This document shows positions 36,813 through 46,590 of a DNA stretch of 64,000 bases, piece after piece. Within the stretch, counting starts at the first letter, position 1. Every line of letters begins with the position of its first letter. The stretch covers positions 186,001 through 250,000 of the forward strand of contig NZ_JBLWZP010000003.1 of assembly GCF_048266365.1 (NCBI RefSeq). The letters run 5' to 3'. The position numbers and the translations under genes are program-made. Origin of the DNA: Galbibacter sp048266365 (lineage in GTDB: Bacteria > Bacteroidota > Bacteroidia > Flavobacteriales > Flavobacteriaceae). The notes beneath the pieces are model-generated. The model searched no databases and was not told where the DNA came from. It was given only the letters and a program-made list of their open reading frames with translations.

Positions 36813-38774
36813 TTATTCTCGATAATCAAAAGTACCTTGGCCTCCACTGGCATCTAACCATCCAATGGTTTGTTTTAACCAAGTGTTCTGAGTTAAAACA
36901 CTAGCATTTAAGCCCATAATATAATAATGCTGTTTCCAATCAATTTGAGCGGGTTCCCCATTAACGTTATCCATAGGCGTTGGCAATTCTTCCAATTCAA
37001 AATTAGAACTATAAAGTGCCGCTAAGCTCTGTAATTGCGTTTGAAAATCATCTCTATCCGGATCAACAACGATTCCTTCGCGACTATCCGCCAACGGATC
37101 CTCACTATCCACTACCTCGGTATATTGTAAGTAATGCCCGGTACGTTGAGTCCCATTAAGAGGAGTTAAACCAAGTTTCGCACATGTCGTATTTCCTTGA
37201 GCAGGATCATCATTAAAAAGCATCCAACGTTGAATGTCCCAAAAACGTTTTCCTTCATAAGCCAATTCAACACTACGCTCATACAAACATGCCTCAAAAG
37301 CATCAAATTTATCAGACAGGGTGCCTACACCATAATTATTTGCTGATGGTATCCCTACCCTACTTCTCACTTTACCGATATAAGCTTGACAGCTTGAAAT
37401 ATCCCCTACACCTGCATAGGCTTCCGCGATAGTCAACAATAACTCTGCATATCGGTATTCAAAAATATCGGTGCCTGAATATTCGTAACTACTTTCACTA
37501 GTGATTTCAGTATTTGTCATCTTACGAACAAAGGCAGGGCTTGATACCTGATTGTTGTCACTGTATTGGATTTCACCGCTGCTATCCAACCAACGGTAAG
37601 TCCAAACAGTAGACTCCGGATCTTCACTATAGCCCCAATGGCTGCCGGAAAATGCAAATGTTCTGTAAAAGCGAGGATCGCGATTTAGAAAGAATAGAAA
37701 ATCATCATAGCCGTTTGCAGCCGTAGGTCTTGAACCATCAGCCATCGGAAATAAATCAATCATCTCTTTAGGAGCTTCTTGTCCCCCTCCGCCGTTCTGG
37801 CTGCTTAAACGTATATTTCCTTCCCACGAATTATGCAAATAACTCCCGGTATCTCCATCTCCTAAAAGTTGAACAGTAATGGCCTCAGAGCAAAATGAGT
37901 TATCAATGGTAAACATTTCTTCCCAGTCACTCGCAGAATTTCCATACAAGCCGTAACCATCAACCATCAATTGATTTTCTGCTTCTAACCCTGCTTGCAA
38001 GGCTAGCTGCCAGCGCTCATTACTCTCCCAACTCTTATTAAACAGTGGGCTTGCATAGGTCAATAGAACCCTTGCTTTTTGAGCAAGTGCAGCTCCTCTT
38101 GTAAAACGACCGTATTGGCCCTCCCAATTCCCGGGTAATAAACTTGCCGCCATATCCAAATCCTCAACGATCTGATTCACAACCTCAGAAACACTTGCTC
38201 GAGGCAATCGAATAGATTCATCTTCAAGAGATGGTTTCTGAATCTCAGTTACCAAGGGAACACCTCCGTAGACGCGCATCAAATCAAAATATTGAATTGC
38301 GCGTAAATAGTAAGCCTGACCTTTGGCGTGATTTCTGTACTCCTCATCAAGTTCCGCTCCCTTCACATCGATTTCTTCAATCAAAGAATTACAATCTCTA
38401 ATTCTTCCATAGGGCTCGTTTTTAATCTTATTTTCGAGTTTGGTACCGTAATAACCGGAAGCATCTTCGGCATTTACCAAATTAAGCGTAGGATTGATTA
38501 AATCTGTCATACCCCCGATTTCTTGAGTCATCCTTGAATAGTCGCTGGTATAGTTTCCGACTAAATTAGACAAAGGAGAAGTATATCCTTGGAAGTAATC
38601 GTAATATAAATTATTTAAATACCAGTCAACACGTTCCTCGCTTTGATAAAACGTATCATCATACTGGCCATAGTTTGTTTTTTCTTCTAAAAAGTCATCG
38701 CTACAGGAAACACTAATACCCAATAGCACTAGAATTCCGTAAAATATGTTAAACCTCATTTTCATAATCGACAT
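36813..38774 (-). CDS. susD: SusD/RagB-type glycan-binding lipoprotein (pair 2)
   Basis: A 653-residue SusD-family lipoprotein with a GISVSC lipobox followed by SDDFLEEKTNYGQ. Typical features: KGQAYYLRAIQYFDLMRVYGGVPLV in the TPR-like half and CLYERSVELAYEGKRFWDIQRW near residues 475-500. It binds glycan at the cell surface with susC2. Start 38774 leaves a short gap to the susC2 stop at 38785; an ATG at 38765 is equally possible, while the longest frame from 38798 overlaps susC2. No enzyme gene follows within the same transcript unit; terminator-like hairpins lie 25 and 270 bp downstream. The pair therefore seems to be expressed as its own unit. Confidence 0.95.
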   Translation of the reverse strand: MSIMKMRFNIFYGILVLLGISVSCSDDFLEEKTNYGQYDDTFYQSEERVDWYLNNLYYDYFQGYTSPLSNLVGNYTSDYSRMTQEIGGMTDLINPTLNLVNAEDASGYYGTKLENKIKNEPYGRIRDCNSLIEEIDVKGAELDEEYRNHAKGQAYYLRAIQYFDLMRVYGGVPLVTEIQKPSLEDESIRLPRASVSEVVNQIVEDLDMAASLLPGNWEGQYGRFTRGAALAQKARVLLTYASPLFNKSWESNERWQLALQAGLEAENQLMVDGYGLYGNSASDWEEMFTIDNSFCSEAITVQLLGDGDTGSYLHNSWEGNIRLSSQNGGGGQEAPKEMIDLFPMADGSRPTAANGYDDFLFFLNRDPRFYRTFAFSGSHWGYSEDPESTVWTYRWLDSSGEIQYSDNNQVSSPAFVRKMTNTEITSESSYEYSGTDIFEYRYAELLLTIAEAYAGVGDISSCQAYIGKVRSRVGIPSANNYGVGTLSDKFDAFEACLYERSVELAYEGKRFWDIQRWMLFNDDPAQGNTTCAKLGLTPLNGTQRTGHYLQYTEVVDSEDPLADSREGIVVDPDRDDFQTQLQSLAALYSSNFELEELPTPMDNVNGEPAQIDWKQHYYIMGLNASVLTQNTWLKQTIGWLDASGGQGTFDYRE

Positions 38775-38784
38775 TGAATTTAAG

Positions 38785-41700
38785 TTAGAATGATACATTT
38801 AAATTAATTGACCAACTTCTAAGTGTAGGATAGCCCACATAAGAATTATCATACATGTTTCGGTATTGATCAGGATAAGGGTTATAAAAATCCCAAAGAT
38901 TATATCCCGTGATACCTATCGATGCATTTTGAATGTTCAACTGAGATAAAACCTCATCAGAAAAGCTATAGCCGATGGACATACTTTTGACTGAAGCGCG
39001 AAAAGTATCCAACATCCAAAAATCTGATGGCCTGCCAATTTGATCATAATAGGCCAGATTCGGGTATCTACCATCTACATTATCATCAGGGTCATACATG
39101 TCAGACCAATAACTTTCATGTGACCACATATTGTGAGAAGAAGAAGTTCCTTGTTTAACAATATCAATCATTCGCACTCCACCCCAAGAAGATGAGATTT
39201 GAGTTTTAAAATAAACCCCCTTGTAATTCATTCCCAAATTAGTGGTAAAACCATAAGATTTGTTTCTGTCCACTAATTTTACATAATCCAAATTTTCAGC
39301 AATTTGACCGTCCGGCCCTGCCTGATCTCCTGTTTCACTATCAAATTGACCGCCCACGTCATTGTAAGCCAACATTCCTTTCTGCAGTCCGTCAATAGAA
39401 TTGATATCAAAATACATCGGCTCAACACCTGCCTGAGCCGCACGATCACTTAAATAATTCCAATAGTTTTGAAGGTCACTATCCGTACGAAGAATGCCAT
39501 CGCCGGAAGAGGTTCCTTTCCAGGTTTCAAATCCCCAAGCTGGGAATATCAAGGAAGAACCTTGCTGGGTAATATTATAAGATGGATGTTTGAGTTCTTG
39601 CTCTGGATATTTTTTAACTTTATTATCCGAAAAACCAAAGTTTACGCCTACGTTATAACTAAAGCCATCTTTTATATTATCTCTCCAATTCACACTAAAT
39701 TCTGCTCCCCAAGCATCAATAGAAGCATAATTTTCTTCCGCAAATCCACCTCCAACAGAAATCGGCACATCAACAGTACTGGCCATATTGGTCAACATGT
39801 CCGTTGTGCTGTCATAATAAAAATCTGTAGTCAATTGAAGCCTGCTGTCTAATACAGCCAGATCTATACCGGTATTGTATTTAATAGTAGTATCCCATCC
39901 CACATTTCTATTGGGATTTACCTTAGGTGATAAACCACCGCCGAGTTCACCTCCGTTTTCTCCAAACTGAAACCCTTTATCGGTATAAATATCATAGTAT
40001 TGTACCCAACGCCAAGGCTGGATGTTATCTTTTCCGGTTTTACCAACGGAATAACGGATCTTTAAGAAATCTAACCAAGAAGAATTAAACCAATCCTCTT
40101 TGGTCACTATCCAACCCAATTGGAGCGAAGGAAAAAAGCCCCAATAGTTTTCAGGAGCGAACTTTGTAGAGGCGTCGCTACGAAACAAAAGTTGTAGTAA
40201 ATACTTTGATTTATAGCTGTAACTTACCCTTCCTAAATACGAAAGCGTTCCAGACTCTCCCTTATAAGCCGTAGAATTATCAGATAACTCTCCGGCAGTT
40301 TGATTAGTCCCTAAATAATCTTCTGAGGTGTTCTCATAGGCTAATCGCGTACTTTTGTAACTAGATTCTGAACGCTCTACTGAGGCCATTGCATCAATGT
40401 CGTGATCGCCAAAAGTATTGGAATAAACAGCAAAGAGATTGGCTTGTGTACTCTTACTTTTAAAGTTACTGTAATACACCCTTGAGTTTCGTCGATTCAT
40501 CTCTATCTTGTAATCAGAGTCCTCTGCGGCACTCGCAAGATGGCGTCCTTCGCTGTTATAGTTTTTGATTCGAGCGAGTTCATAAGGCAGCTGAATTTGT
40601 TCTGTATAGGAATTTGCTTCATTTCTAGAAAAGGTTCCTTTTATAGACAAGCCTTTAACAAACGGCACATTATAATTCAAAGACGCATTCACATTAAAGG
40701 AGTTCTCTTCCTCAATTTGTTTAGACCCGTTATTTAGAGTAGCAAAATAGTTCCAACCTGCAATTGTACGATTAGAATTTGCACTTTGTAAATTACGGTC
40801 CGTTCGAGGGAATGGTGACATCCAATACTGCTGATCACCTACAGTAGTCTGCCATGGGATATATCTGGGCATATGCAATAAATAACCGTAATCGGCTTGT
40901 TCTCCAGAGCTTTTAGCCTTAGAACCATAACTGCTATCATTAATATTAGCAGCTGCTTTGGTAAATGACTTCTCAACTTCCCCTGAGATACCTGATAATG
41001 AAACAGACAAGTCAAAAGCATCAGCAATTTTTGCATTAACCCCAGTTCGAAAGTTCCATTTGTTATAATCCTGATCACCGAGGTTGGCGCCTTGTGTAAA
41101 ATAAGTAGCCCCTGCGAAATAAGTCACATTATCACTTCCTCCACTCACATTAAGAGAATGTCGCTGCTGAACCGCAACATGCCAGGCATTATCCAACCAA
41201 TTATAATCGAGACTTCTCATCTCTTGTAATTCATCGGTAGAAAACAAGTTGGCTCCGTCATTATCCCTATTATCAGCTTTTAAAAATCTATTATGCCACA
41301 CCCCAAACTCATATGCATCTAAGGTTTTACTATGGCTAATAGCATCGTTAATAGAAGATTGATTGTAATAGGTGAATTTCATTTTCCCCGGCTTCCCTCG
41401 TTTGGTCTTTACAACAACCGCCCCTTGAGAGGCACGGGCACCATAAATGGCTGCTGAGGCATCTTTTAAAACTGTTATACTTTCTATTTCGGAAGGATCT
41501 AATTGATTAAATGTATCTAGGGTTGGCAATCCAGTTATAGGATCCACCTGAATCATATCATCAATTACTATAAGCGGAAGTGTGGTATTGCCATCCTTGG
41601 AAAAACCAAAGGTTTGACGAATTTTAATAGCTCCACCATCTCCAGGGCGCCCTGAACCATCAGAGACAGATAGACCTGGAATCTGACCGACCAAAGAAGC

Positions 41701-42132
41701 GGATAAATTAGACACGGGTAAGTCTTGAATGTCATCAAGATCAATAGTGGCGATTGCCCCCGTTAAATCTTCCCTTATCTGACTCCCGTAACCTATGACC
41801 ACTACATCATCGAGTCTTTCGCTAGTCTGATTTAAAGTAACATCTACAACTACATTAGATCCGTTGAAGGTGATTTCCCTGGTTTCCATTCCGATAAATG
41901 AGAAATGGAGTACTTCACCCGGGCGAACTTCTACAGTATAATTACCGTCAAAATCTGTAACCACACCTCGGCTCTTTTCTTTTATAATCACGTTAACGCC
42001 GGGAATCCCAATACCGTTTTCATCGATTATAGTTCCTGTTACTGTCTTGTAATCCTCTTGCGAATATCCAATAGCCGCATAGAGTAATACCAAAAACAGT
42101 ACAGTCCATTTTTTTGAAGTTAATTGATTCAT
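38785..42132 (-). CDS. susC: SusC/RagA-type TonB-dependent receptor (pair 2)
   Basis: A 1115-residue outer-membrane importer. Signal peptide MNQLTSKKWTVLFLVLLYAA; a carboxypeptidase-regulatory-like domain (TVTGTIIDENGIGIPGVNVI); plug domain with DDVVVIGYGSQIREDL; and a barrel ending YPTLRSWSINLNVSF. It is clearly homologous to susC1 but diverged, so it probably handles a different pectin fragment. The 541-bp upstream region carries the promoter element shared with susC1. No STN signalling domain is seen. Confidence 0.96.
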   Translation of the reverse strand: MNQLTSKKWTVLFLVLLYAAIGYSQEDYKTVTGTIIDENGIGIPGVNVIIKEKSRGVVTDFDGNYTVEVRPGEVLHFSFIGMETREITFNGSNVVVDVTLNQTSERLDDVVVIGYGSQIREDLTGAIATIDLDDIQDLPVSNLSASLVGQIPGLSVSDGSGRPGDGGAIKIRQTFGFSKDGNTTLPLIVIDDMIQVDPITGLPTLDTFNQLDPSEIESITVLKDASAAIYGARASQGAVVVKTKRGKPGKMKFTYYNQSSINDAISHSKTLDAYEFGVWHNRFLKADNRDNDGANLFSTDELQEMRSLDYNWLDNAWHVAVQQRHSLNVSGGSDNVTYFAGATYFTQGANLGDQDYNKWNFRTGVNAKIADAFDLSVSLSGISGEVEKSFTKAAANINDSSYGSKAKSSGEQADYGYLLHMPRYIPWQTTVGDQQYWMSPFPRTDRNLQSANSNRTIAGWNYFATLNNGSKQIEEENSFNVNASLNYNVPFVKGLSIKGTFSRNEANSYTEQIQLPYELARIKNYNSEGRHLASAAEDSDYKIEMNRRNSRVYYSNFKSKSTQANLFAVYSNTFGDHDIDAMASVERSESSYKSTRLAYENTSEDYLGTNQTAGELSDNSTAYKGESGTLSYLGRVSYSYKSKYLLQLLFRSDASTKFAPENYWGFFPSLQLGWIVTKEDWFNSSWLDFLKIRYSVGKTGKDNIQPWRWVQYYDIYTDKGFQFGENGGELGGGLSPKVNPNRNVGWDTTIKYNTGIDLAVLDSRLQLTTDFYYDSTTDMLTNMASTVDVPISVGGGFAEENYASIDAWGAEFSVNWRDNIKDGFSYNVGVNFGFSDNKVKKYPEQELKHPSYNITQQGSSLIFPAWGFETWKGTSSGDGILRTDSDLQNYWNYLSDRAAQAGVEPMYFDINSIDGLQKGMLAYNDVGGQFDSETGDQAGPDGQIAENLDYVKLVDRNKSYGFTTNLGMNYKGVYFKTQISSSWGGVRMIDIVKQGTSSSHNMWSHESYWSDMYDPDDNVDGRYPNLAYYDQIGRPSDFWMLDTFRASVKSMSIGYSFSDEVLSQLNIQNASIGITGYNLWDFYNPYPDQYRNMYDNSYVGYPTLRSWSINLNVSF

Positions 42133-42673
42133 TTAAATTTTAGTTTTTGATTTATAAATTAGTCTAGTTTAATAATCCATGTTATAAATCAGATCAACGC
42201 AATCGTTGTAGTACAAAAACGGTCGCACCCACAAATCCTTCGGCTCCAAGCCTATTTTATAACATAACTTTAACAAACTTATTAAGAAACAATACTCTAA
42301 GTGTCCTGTACTATGCTGCTATTTATTTAATATTTTGACTAGAGCGTTCCAAACGTTCTAATTATAATCTACAAGATAATAGCCAAAAAGAATTGAAATA
42401 AGTGTGTAAAAAACATTAAATACAACTACACTATTTAGAGAGCATAAAACAACATTAAGCCATTTTAAATCCCCTGATAAGTATCTATTACAAGAATTGA
42501 ATTCGGAATCAAAATCCTATAATCACTGTCCATCTTAAACGACTATTCTATTATAGATTATTATCTTTATAAAAAAGATTTTATATACTCCGCATATCCT
42601 AAAAAAAAAGTTAAAAAAATAAAACTATTCAGAATTCTTAAGGCAATATTATCGCAAAATAAGATCCAAGCCT
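42133..42673. other. Intergenic region between the CE15-like gene and susC2
   Basis: A 541-bp AT-rich gap holding the susC2 promoter element (42274-42314). It also has an imperfect inverted repeat, AGAGCGTT-cca-AACGTTCT at 42341-42359 (7 of 8 bases pair), located just upstream of the promoter and usable as an operator. The part nearest the CE15 stop is AT-rich, with no gene or RNA I recognise. It should also contain the end of the transcript from 54.6 kb, but no clear terminator hairpin is visible. Confidence 0.4.
42274..42314 (-). promoter_or_regulatory. Candidate susC2 promoter: TAnnTTTG -7 box plus shared upstream element
   Basis: On the minus strand TAAGTTTG (42274-42281) fits the TAnnTTTG -7 consensus; the leader would be about 135 nt. 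The element ATAGTACAGGA (42304-42314) lies with exactly 22 bp in between, as upstream of susC1. No -33 TTTG is visible. Flanking bases are also partly conserved between the two sites (CAATA before, TTTAAT after, reading the plus strand). Confidence 0.55.
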
Positions 42674-43912
42674 TTATTTTAAATTCTCCCGAGCAAAATT
42701 TAAATACTGTTGCCAATCAAATTCGGTAATATCATGATTTCCGAAACGAATATGATATCCCATTACCCCAGTTGTAATCGGTTGATTGATCTTTGGAAAT
42801 TCCTGATCTAAAAGCCCCTCTTTCCCATAAAGCGCAAATACATCAGAGGTGTATTTAAGTCCCAAGAACTCCCCCAGAGGGTCGGCACCGAGATCTTCTT
42901 CTGCACTTGCAACATATATAAGTCTGGGAGCGATAAGTGAAAGTACCGTATGCTGATCAAATGGAAGAGCTATTTCATTTTCATTAAATCTTTTGAAATT
43001 TTCACAAAACCAATGTGGATTCCCATTGTTAAGTTTGGCGATCGTCTCCCCTACCATTCTTTTGGATAATGCAGCGCCACCACCACCGGATTCGTTGCTC
43101 ACTACCATGGCAAAACGCTTGTCCTTAACACCAGCCCATATCGCTGCCTTTCCCATTCTGGAAAAACCAATTACAGCTATTTGTTCAGCATCAATACCGG
43201 GATCTGTTACAAAATAATCCATGCATCTGCTCAGTCCCCAAGCCCAAGCTCCCATTGTACTGAAATTATCTCCTCTTCCCTGCAGTTCCGGATACAGACG
43301 GTGAATTCCATTTTTAAAATCATCGTGATAATCAGGATCCAAATCTCCTGCATAAACCGTAGCCACTCCAAAACCGTTTGCTAAAATGAGTTCAACAGGC
43401 CAGCGACTCGATTGTGTCCCTCTTGAATGTTCTGTGGGGTGATTCTTAAGTGAACCGGCTGCACCTATCCACACCCACTCTGCGGACAACCGTATTGCAG
43501 GATCATTATGTATGGTATGATTCCCTTCAAAATTAAGCCCTAGAAATACGGGTGCGGGTTTTTTAGATTCCCTAGGAAGGTAAATTAGAAGATCAAGCAA
43601 ATGCTGATCATTTTCCAAATAAATGGCCACTTGTTTTCGAACAGCAGTTCCGTCTAATGCCATGCTATCCTGCTCAAATACCACAAATTTTAAATTTTTA
43701 GGAGCCTCAGGACTATAGCCATACATTAATTTTTCGAGCTGTGACAGAAGCCATGGTCGTTGCTCGTCTTCCCACTCCTTTACACTGGTAATCCTATCAC
43801 CTTTGGGAGTTTCTAAGGGATCTGGTAGTGGATAATCGATAAGTGGCTTTTGTTGAGCAATACCTTGTATTCCAAAAAAAAGTGCAACAAATAATAATAA
43901 AAGTTTGCTCAT
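42674..43912 (-). CDS. CE15-like alpha/beta-hydrolase esterase
   Basis: A 412-residue secreted serine esterase resembling CE15 glucuronoyl esterases. Signal peptide ends GIQGIAQ. Nucleophile Ser251 lies in GFSRMGKAAIWAG, the acid is probably Glu274 in VSNESGGGGAALSK, and a His near 394 in GYHIRFGNHDITEF completes the triad. The large lid-like region (NFEGNHTIHND; HSRGTQSSRWPVELILANGFG) is typical of the family. CE15 members in pectin loci may cleave methyl or sugar esters of uronic acids; the real substrate is unknown. It overlaps the GH28 stop by one base (TAATG) and is the last gene of the operon that starts at 54.6 kb. Confidence 0.8.
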   Translation of the reverse strand: MSKLLLLFVALFFGIQGIAQQKPLIDYPLPDPLETPKGDRITSVKEWEDEQRPWLLSQLEKLMYGYSPEAPKNLKFVVFEQDSMALDGTAVRKQVAIYLENDQHLLDLLIYLPRESKKPAPVFLGLNFEGNHTIHNDPAIRLSAEWVWIGAAGSLKNHPTEHSRGTQSSRWPVELILANGFGVATVYAGDLDPDYHDDFKNGIHRLYPELQGRGDNFSTMGAWAWGLSRCMDYFVTDPGIDAEQIAVIGFSRMGKAAIWAGVKDKRFAMVVSNESGGGGAALSKRMVGETIAKLNNGNPHWFCENFKRFNENEIALPFDQHTVLSLIAPRLIYVASAEEDLGADPLGEFLGLKYTSDVFALYGKEGLLDQEFPKINQPITTGVMGYHIRFGNHDITEFDWQQYLNFARENLK

Positions 43913-45537
43913 TACGGCAGCTTATAGTGATTGTCAGACCAATTTATGGGTTTCGCCGGTCTTGAATGCTTAAAGCTGATATTATTAACCGAATCTCCCT
44001 TAACCTCTACATAAACGCTACCCTTTCCAACCCTAAAATCTACATTTTCAAAAACCACATCCTGTATTTGCTGTAAGAACAATACTGAATCTCTGCTCTG
44101 AACACTTACGTTTTTAAAACGAAGCGCATGCGCATCAGAAGCCGTAAAAAATGAATTTGTTTGATCTACCTGAATGTTTTCAAAAGTCACATCTTCGAGG
44201 GGAGACTCCGGAATTCCATAAATCTTTACGAAGGTTTCCGCCTTCTCCACCAAGATTGAATCCATATACACCTTTTTAAACTTGGGAGTAAGCTTATCCA
44301 CCGCCCGAACCGGCAATCTACTCGCCAGCGCTCCCACATAGATTTCCTGTCCCAACATATCCCATTTAAAAGCTGTCCCCTTTAAATTCATCCGAATCCG
44401 CTCATAATAGAAATTTTCACCGCCACCCCCCCGTGGTCTTCGGGTTTTGAAACGAATGCCCACAGTAGTATTGTCAAAAACGCAATCGCGCATATAAATA
44501 TTTCGGATTTCTCCGGCAGTTTCACTGCCTATAGTCATCCCCCCATGGCCCTGTTGCGCCAGACAATAACGTATCACTACATTTTCTGTAGGTTGATTTA
44601 CACGTATACCATCTAACCCTCTTCCAGCTTTCATCGTAAAGCAATCATCCCCACTATTGAGGGTGGAATATTCAATGAGTACATTTTTAGAAGAAACGAT
44701 ATCAATTCCGTCTCCTTTAGGAATCCCAACAGAGTTCACCGTAATTCCTCTGATAATAACATTCTCACAGTAGACCGGCACTATGTTCCAAAATGCAGTA
44801 CGCTCAAGGGTAATCCCTTCGATATAGACATTGGTACAATTCGTGGGCGAAATAAATGCCGGTAATAATACAGGGGAGCCATTATCTCCTTCATAAACCC
44901 GCTCTTCGACAGGCTTTTCTAGCGGCACAAATTTCTCAATGACGTTTTGGGTCATCTCCTGATCCCTTATAGACCCCTTATCCGGCCCATACAATGTGCC
45001 TTGACCAGTTATGGCTATATTATCTTGTTTATACGCATAAATACAAGCCCCTAAGGACATGACTTCGACCCCAGCATGTCGGGTAAAAACTGCAGGAAGA
45101 AAATCCTCGATTTCCCCGCTAAAATACAAATTCGCATCTGCCTCCAAATGAAGATTTACATTCGACTTTAACGCAAGCCTACCGCTTTTCCAATCTCCAG
45201 CAGGTATTACTACTTTACCTCCTCCGCTTTCATGTACCTGGTCGATTGCCGCCTGAATCTCTTGTGTACTTAGTCTGTTTTGTCTAGCCCTGGTTTCCGT
45301 TATGGAAAGCACAAAATCCGCAAAAACCGGTTTTTTGAGTTGCGGCATATCAAATGGAGCGTTAATAGGAGCAATCGTATCGGGTAAAAGAGCAGCTCCT
45401 ACCTGATCTTTGGTTAGTAAACTTTCCAAATTCACCGAAGCTCCTATACTCGTAGTAGACGCTTTCTCAGCACAATTAAAAAAAAGTAAGGCTAAAGCTA
45501 CACTTACAATTTTTGTTAGCCATTTAGAAATATTCAT
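43912..45537 (-). CDS. GH28 polygalacturonase-family lipoprotein
   Basis: A 541-residue GH28 right-handed beta-helix enzyme. Lipobox ALLFFNC marks it as a lipoprotein. The catalytic acid motifs are visible: GDGIDIVSS near 280 and SGDDCFTMKAGRG near 293-305, followed by HGGMTIGSETAG near 326-337 and GIRFKTRRPRGGGG. These match the GH28 NTDGID, GDDC, GHG and RIK blocks, with NTD varied to GD. GH28 enzymes hydrolyse galacturonic acid linkages; exo- or rhamnogalacturonan-type action is likely for a periplasmic lipoprotein. It sits between the Gfo/Idh oxidoreductase and the CE15-like esterase. Confidence 0.92.
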   Translation of the reverse strand: MNISKWLTKIVSVALALLFFNCAEKASTTSIGASVNLESLLTKDQVGAALLPDTIAPINAPFDMPQLKKPVFADFVLSITETRARQNRLSTQEIQAAIDQVHESGGGKVVIPAGDWKSGRLALKSNVNLHLEADANLYFSGEIEDFLPAVFTRHAGVEVMSLGACIYAYKQDNIAITGQGTLYGPDKGSIRDQEMTQNVIEKFVPLEKPVEERVYEGDNGSPVLLPAFISPTNCTNVYIEGITLERTAFWNIVPVYCENVIIRGITVNSVGIPKGDGIDIVSSKNVLIEYSTLNSGDDCFTMKAGRGLDGIRVNQPTENVVIRYCLAQQGHGGMTIGSETAGEIRNIYMRDCVFDNTTVGIRFKTRRPRGGGGENFYYERIRMNLKGTAFKWDMLGQEIYVGALASRLPVRAVDKLTPKFKKVYMDSILVEKAETFVKIYGIPESPLEDVTFENIQVDQTNSFFTASDAHALRFKNVSVQSRDSVLFLQQIQDVVFENVDFRVGKGSVYVEVKGDSVNNISFKHSRPAKPINWSDNHYKLP

Positions 45538-45546
45538 ATAAATAAA

Positions 45547-46590
45547 TTAAAGTTTATCAGGAGTAATTCCCCCTTGCCGACTTGATATATAAGCAGCCTC
45601 TACAGCTGCCATGGTATGTATACAATCCTCCACACTGTTATCCATAAGATATTGCGCATTAGATGTAGACTTTGTAAGTTCTCTCATGGAACCTATAAAG
45701 GCATGAGGAAACCAAGTCCCTTGTATTTTTTCTTCTCGCCACCCCTTTTGATCATCAAATAAGATGTATTCAAAGGTATCTTCCATGCCTGTGGGATAGT
45801 TTTTCAATAATCCGATTTCTATGCGGATGGCTCCTTTAGTGCCTTCAATTTTAATCGTAGAACATTGATGTTTTTGGTCATAACCACAATTGTGATTGGT
45901 CAGGATGTTTGCACGAGTAAATTCTCCGTAATCCATTAATATAGCCGAGCGCACCGATTCCAGTTCACGACTTTTCGGATGCTTTATGGATTTTGCATAA
46001 ACCTTTTGTGGATTGCCAAGAAAGGATCGAACCAAATCCACGTAATGAATACTGTGATATAATATCTCAACTCGTTCTGCTGTTTTTAAAAAATCCCAAA
46101 AATGCCACGGCGTGTACACATTTATTATAATTTCAATATCACATATGGTGCCTATTTTTTGCTCCGCAATCAATTCCTTGGCTCGAGTAATAAAAGGTGC
46201 ATAACGCAGTTGAAAGTTTACAGCAGCATTTAAATTTTTGTCCCGACAACAGCTCAAAATCTCTCTGGCCATTTTCAAATTTTCACCCATAGGTTTCTGA
46301 ATGAGCACCGACGCATGATCAGGTAAGGACTGTAATACTTCCAAAACTTGCTTTCCGGGAACCGCCAAATCAAAAACCGTGGTTTTATTTGCAGCCTGAA
46401 CAGCATGTTTTAGGGATTCAAATACCAGAGGAATATCAAATTCCTCGGCTAGAAGAGTTGCCTTCTGCAAATCAATATCATAGATTCCTACAACCGGATA
46501 GGCTGCAATTTTATAGGCCGGTAAATGGGCATCCTTTACAATACCTCCGGCGCCTATACTTATGATTTCTATGGGATTTATGTTCATCAT
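45547..46590 (-). CDS. Gfo/Idh/MocA-family oxidoreductase
   Basis: A 347-residue cytoplasmic NAD(P)-dependent oxidoreductase. The Rossmann motif ISIGAGGIVKDAHLPAY is at the N-terminus, and LIQKPMGENLKMARE carries the family's KP active-site segment. The C-terminal substrate domain includes LYHSIHYVDLVRSFLGNP, with the catalytic-type His. Start 46590 gives an ATGA overlap with the rhaT stop; the longest frame from 46758 would cover 170 bp of rhaT. Such enzymes oxidise sugars at C1 or inner carbons. Next to a lactonase-type amidohydrolase and RhaT, a role as a sugar 1-dehydrogenase for a rhamnose-like sugar fits, but the substrate is inferred. Confidence 0.88.
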   Translation of the reverse strand: MMNINPIEIISIGAGGIVKDAHLPAYKIAAYPVVGIYDIDLQKATLLAEEFDIPLVFESLKHAVQAANKTTVFDLAVPGKQVLEVLQSLPDHASVLIQKPMGENLKMAREILSCCRDKNLNAAVNFQLRYAPFITRAKELIAEQKIGTICDIEIIINVYTPWHFWDFLKTAERVEILYHSIHYVDLVRSFLGNPQKVYAKSIKHPKSRELESVRSAILMDYGEFTRANILTNHNCGYDQKHQCSTIKIEGTKGAIRIEIGLLKNYPTGMEDTFEYILFDDQKGWREEKIQGTWFPHAFIGSMRELTKSTSNAQYLMDNSVEDCIHTMAAVEAAYISSRQGGITPDKL

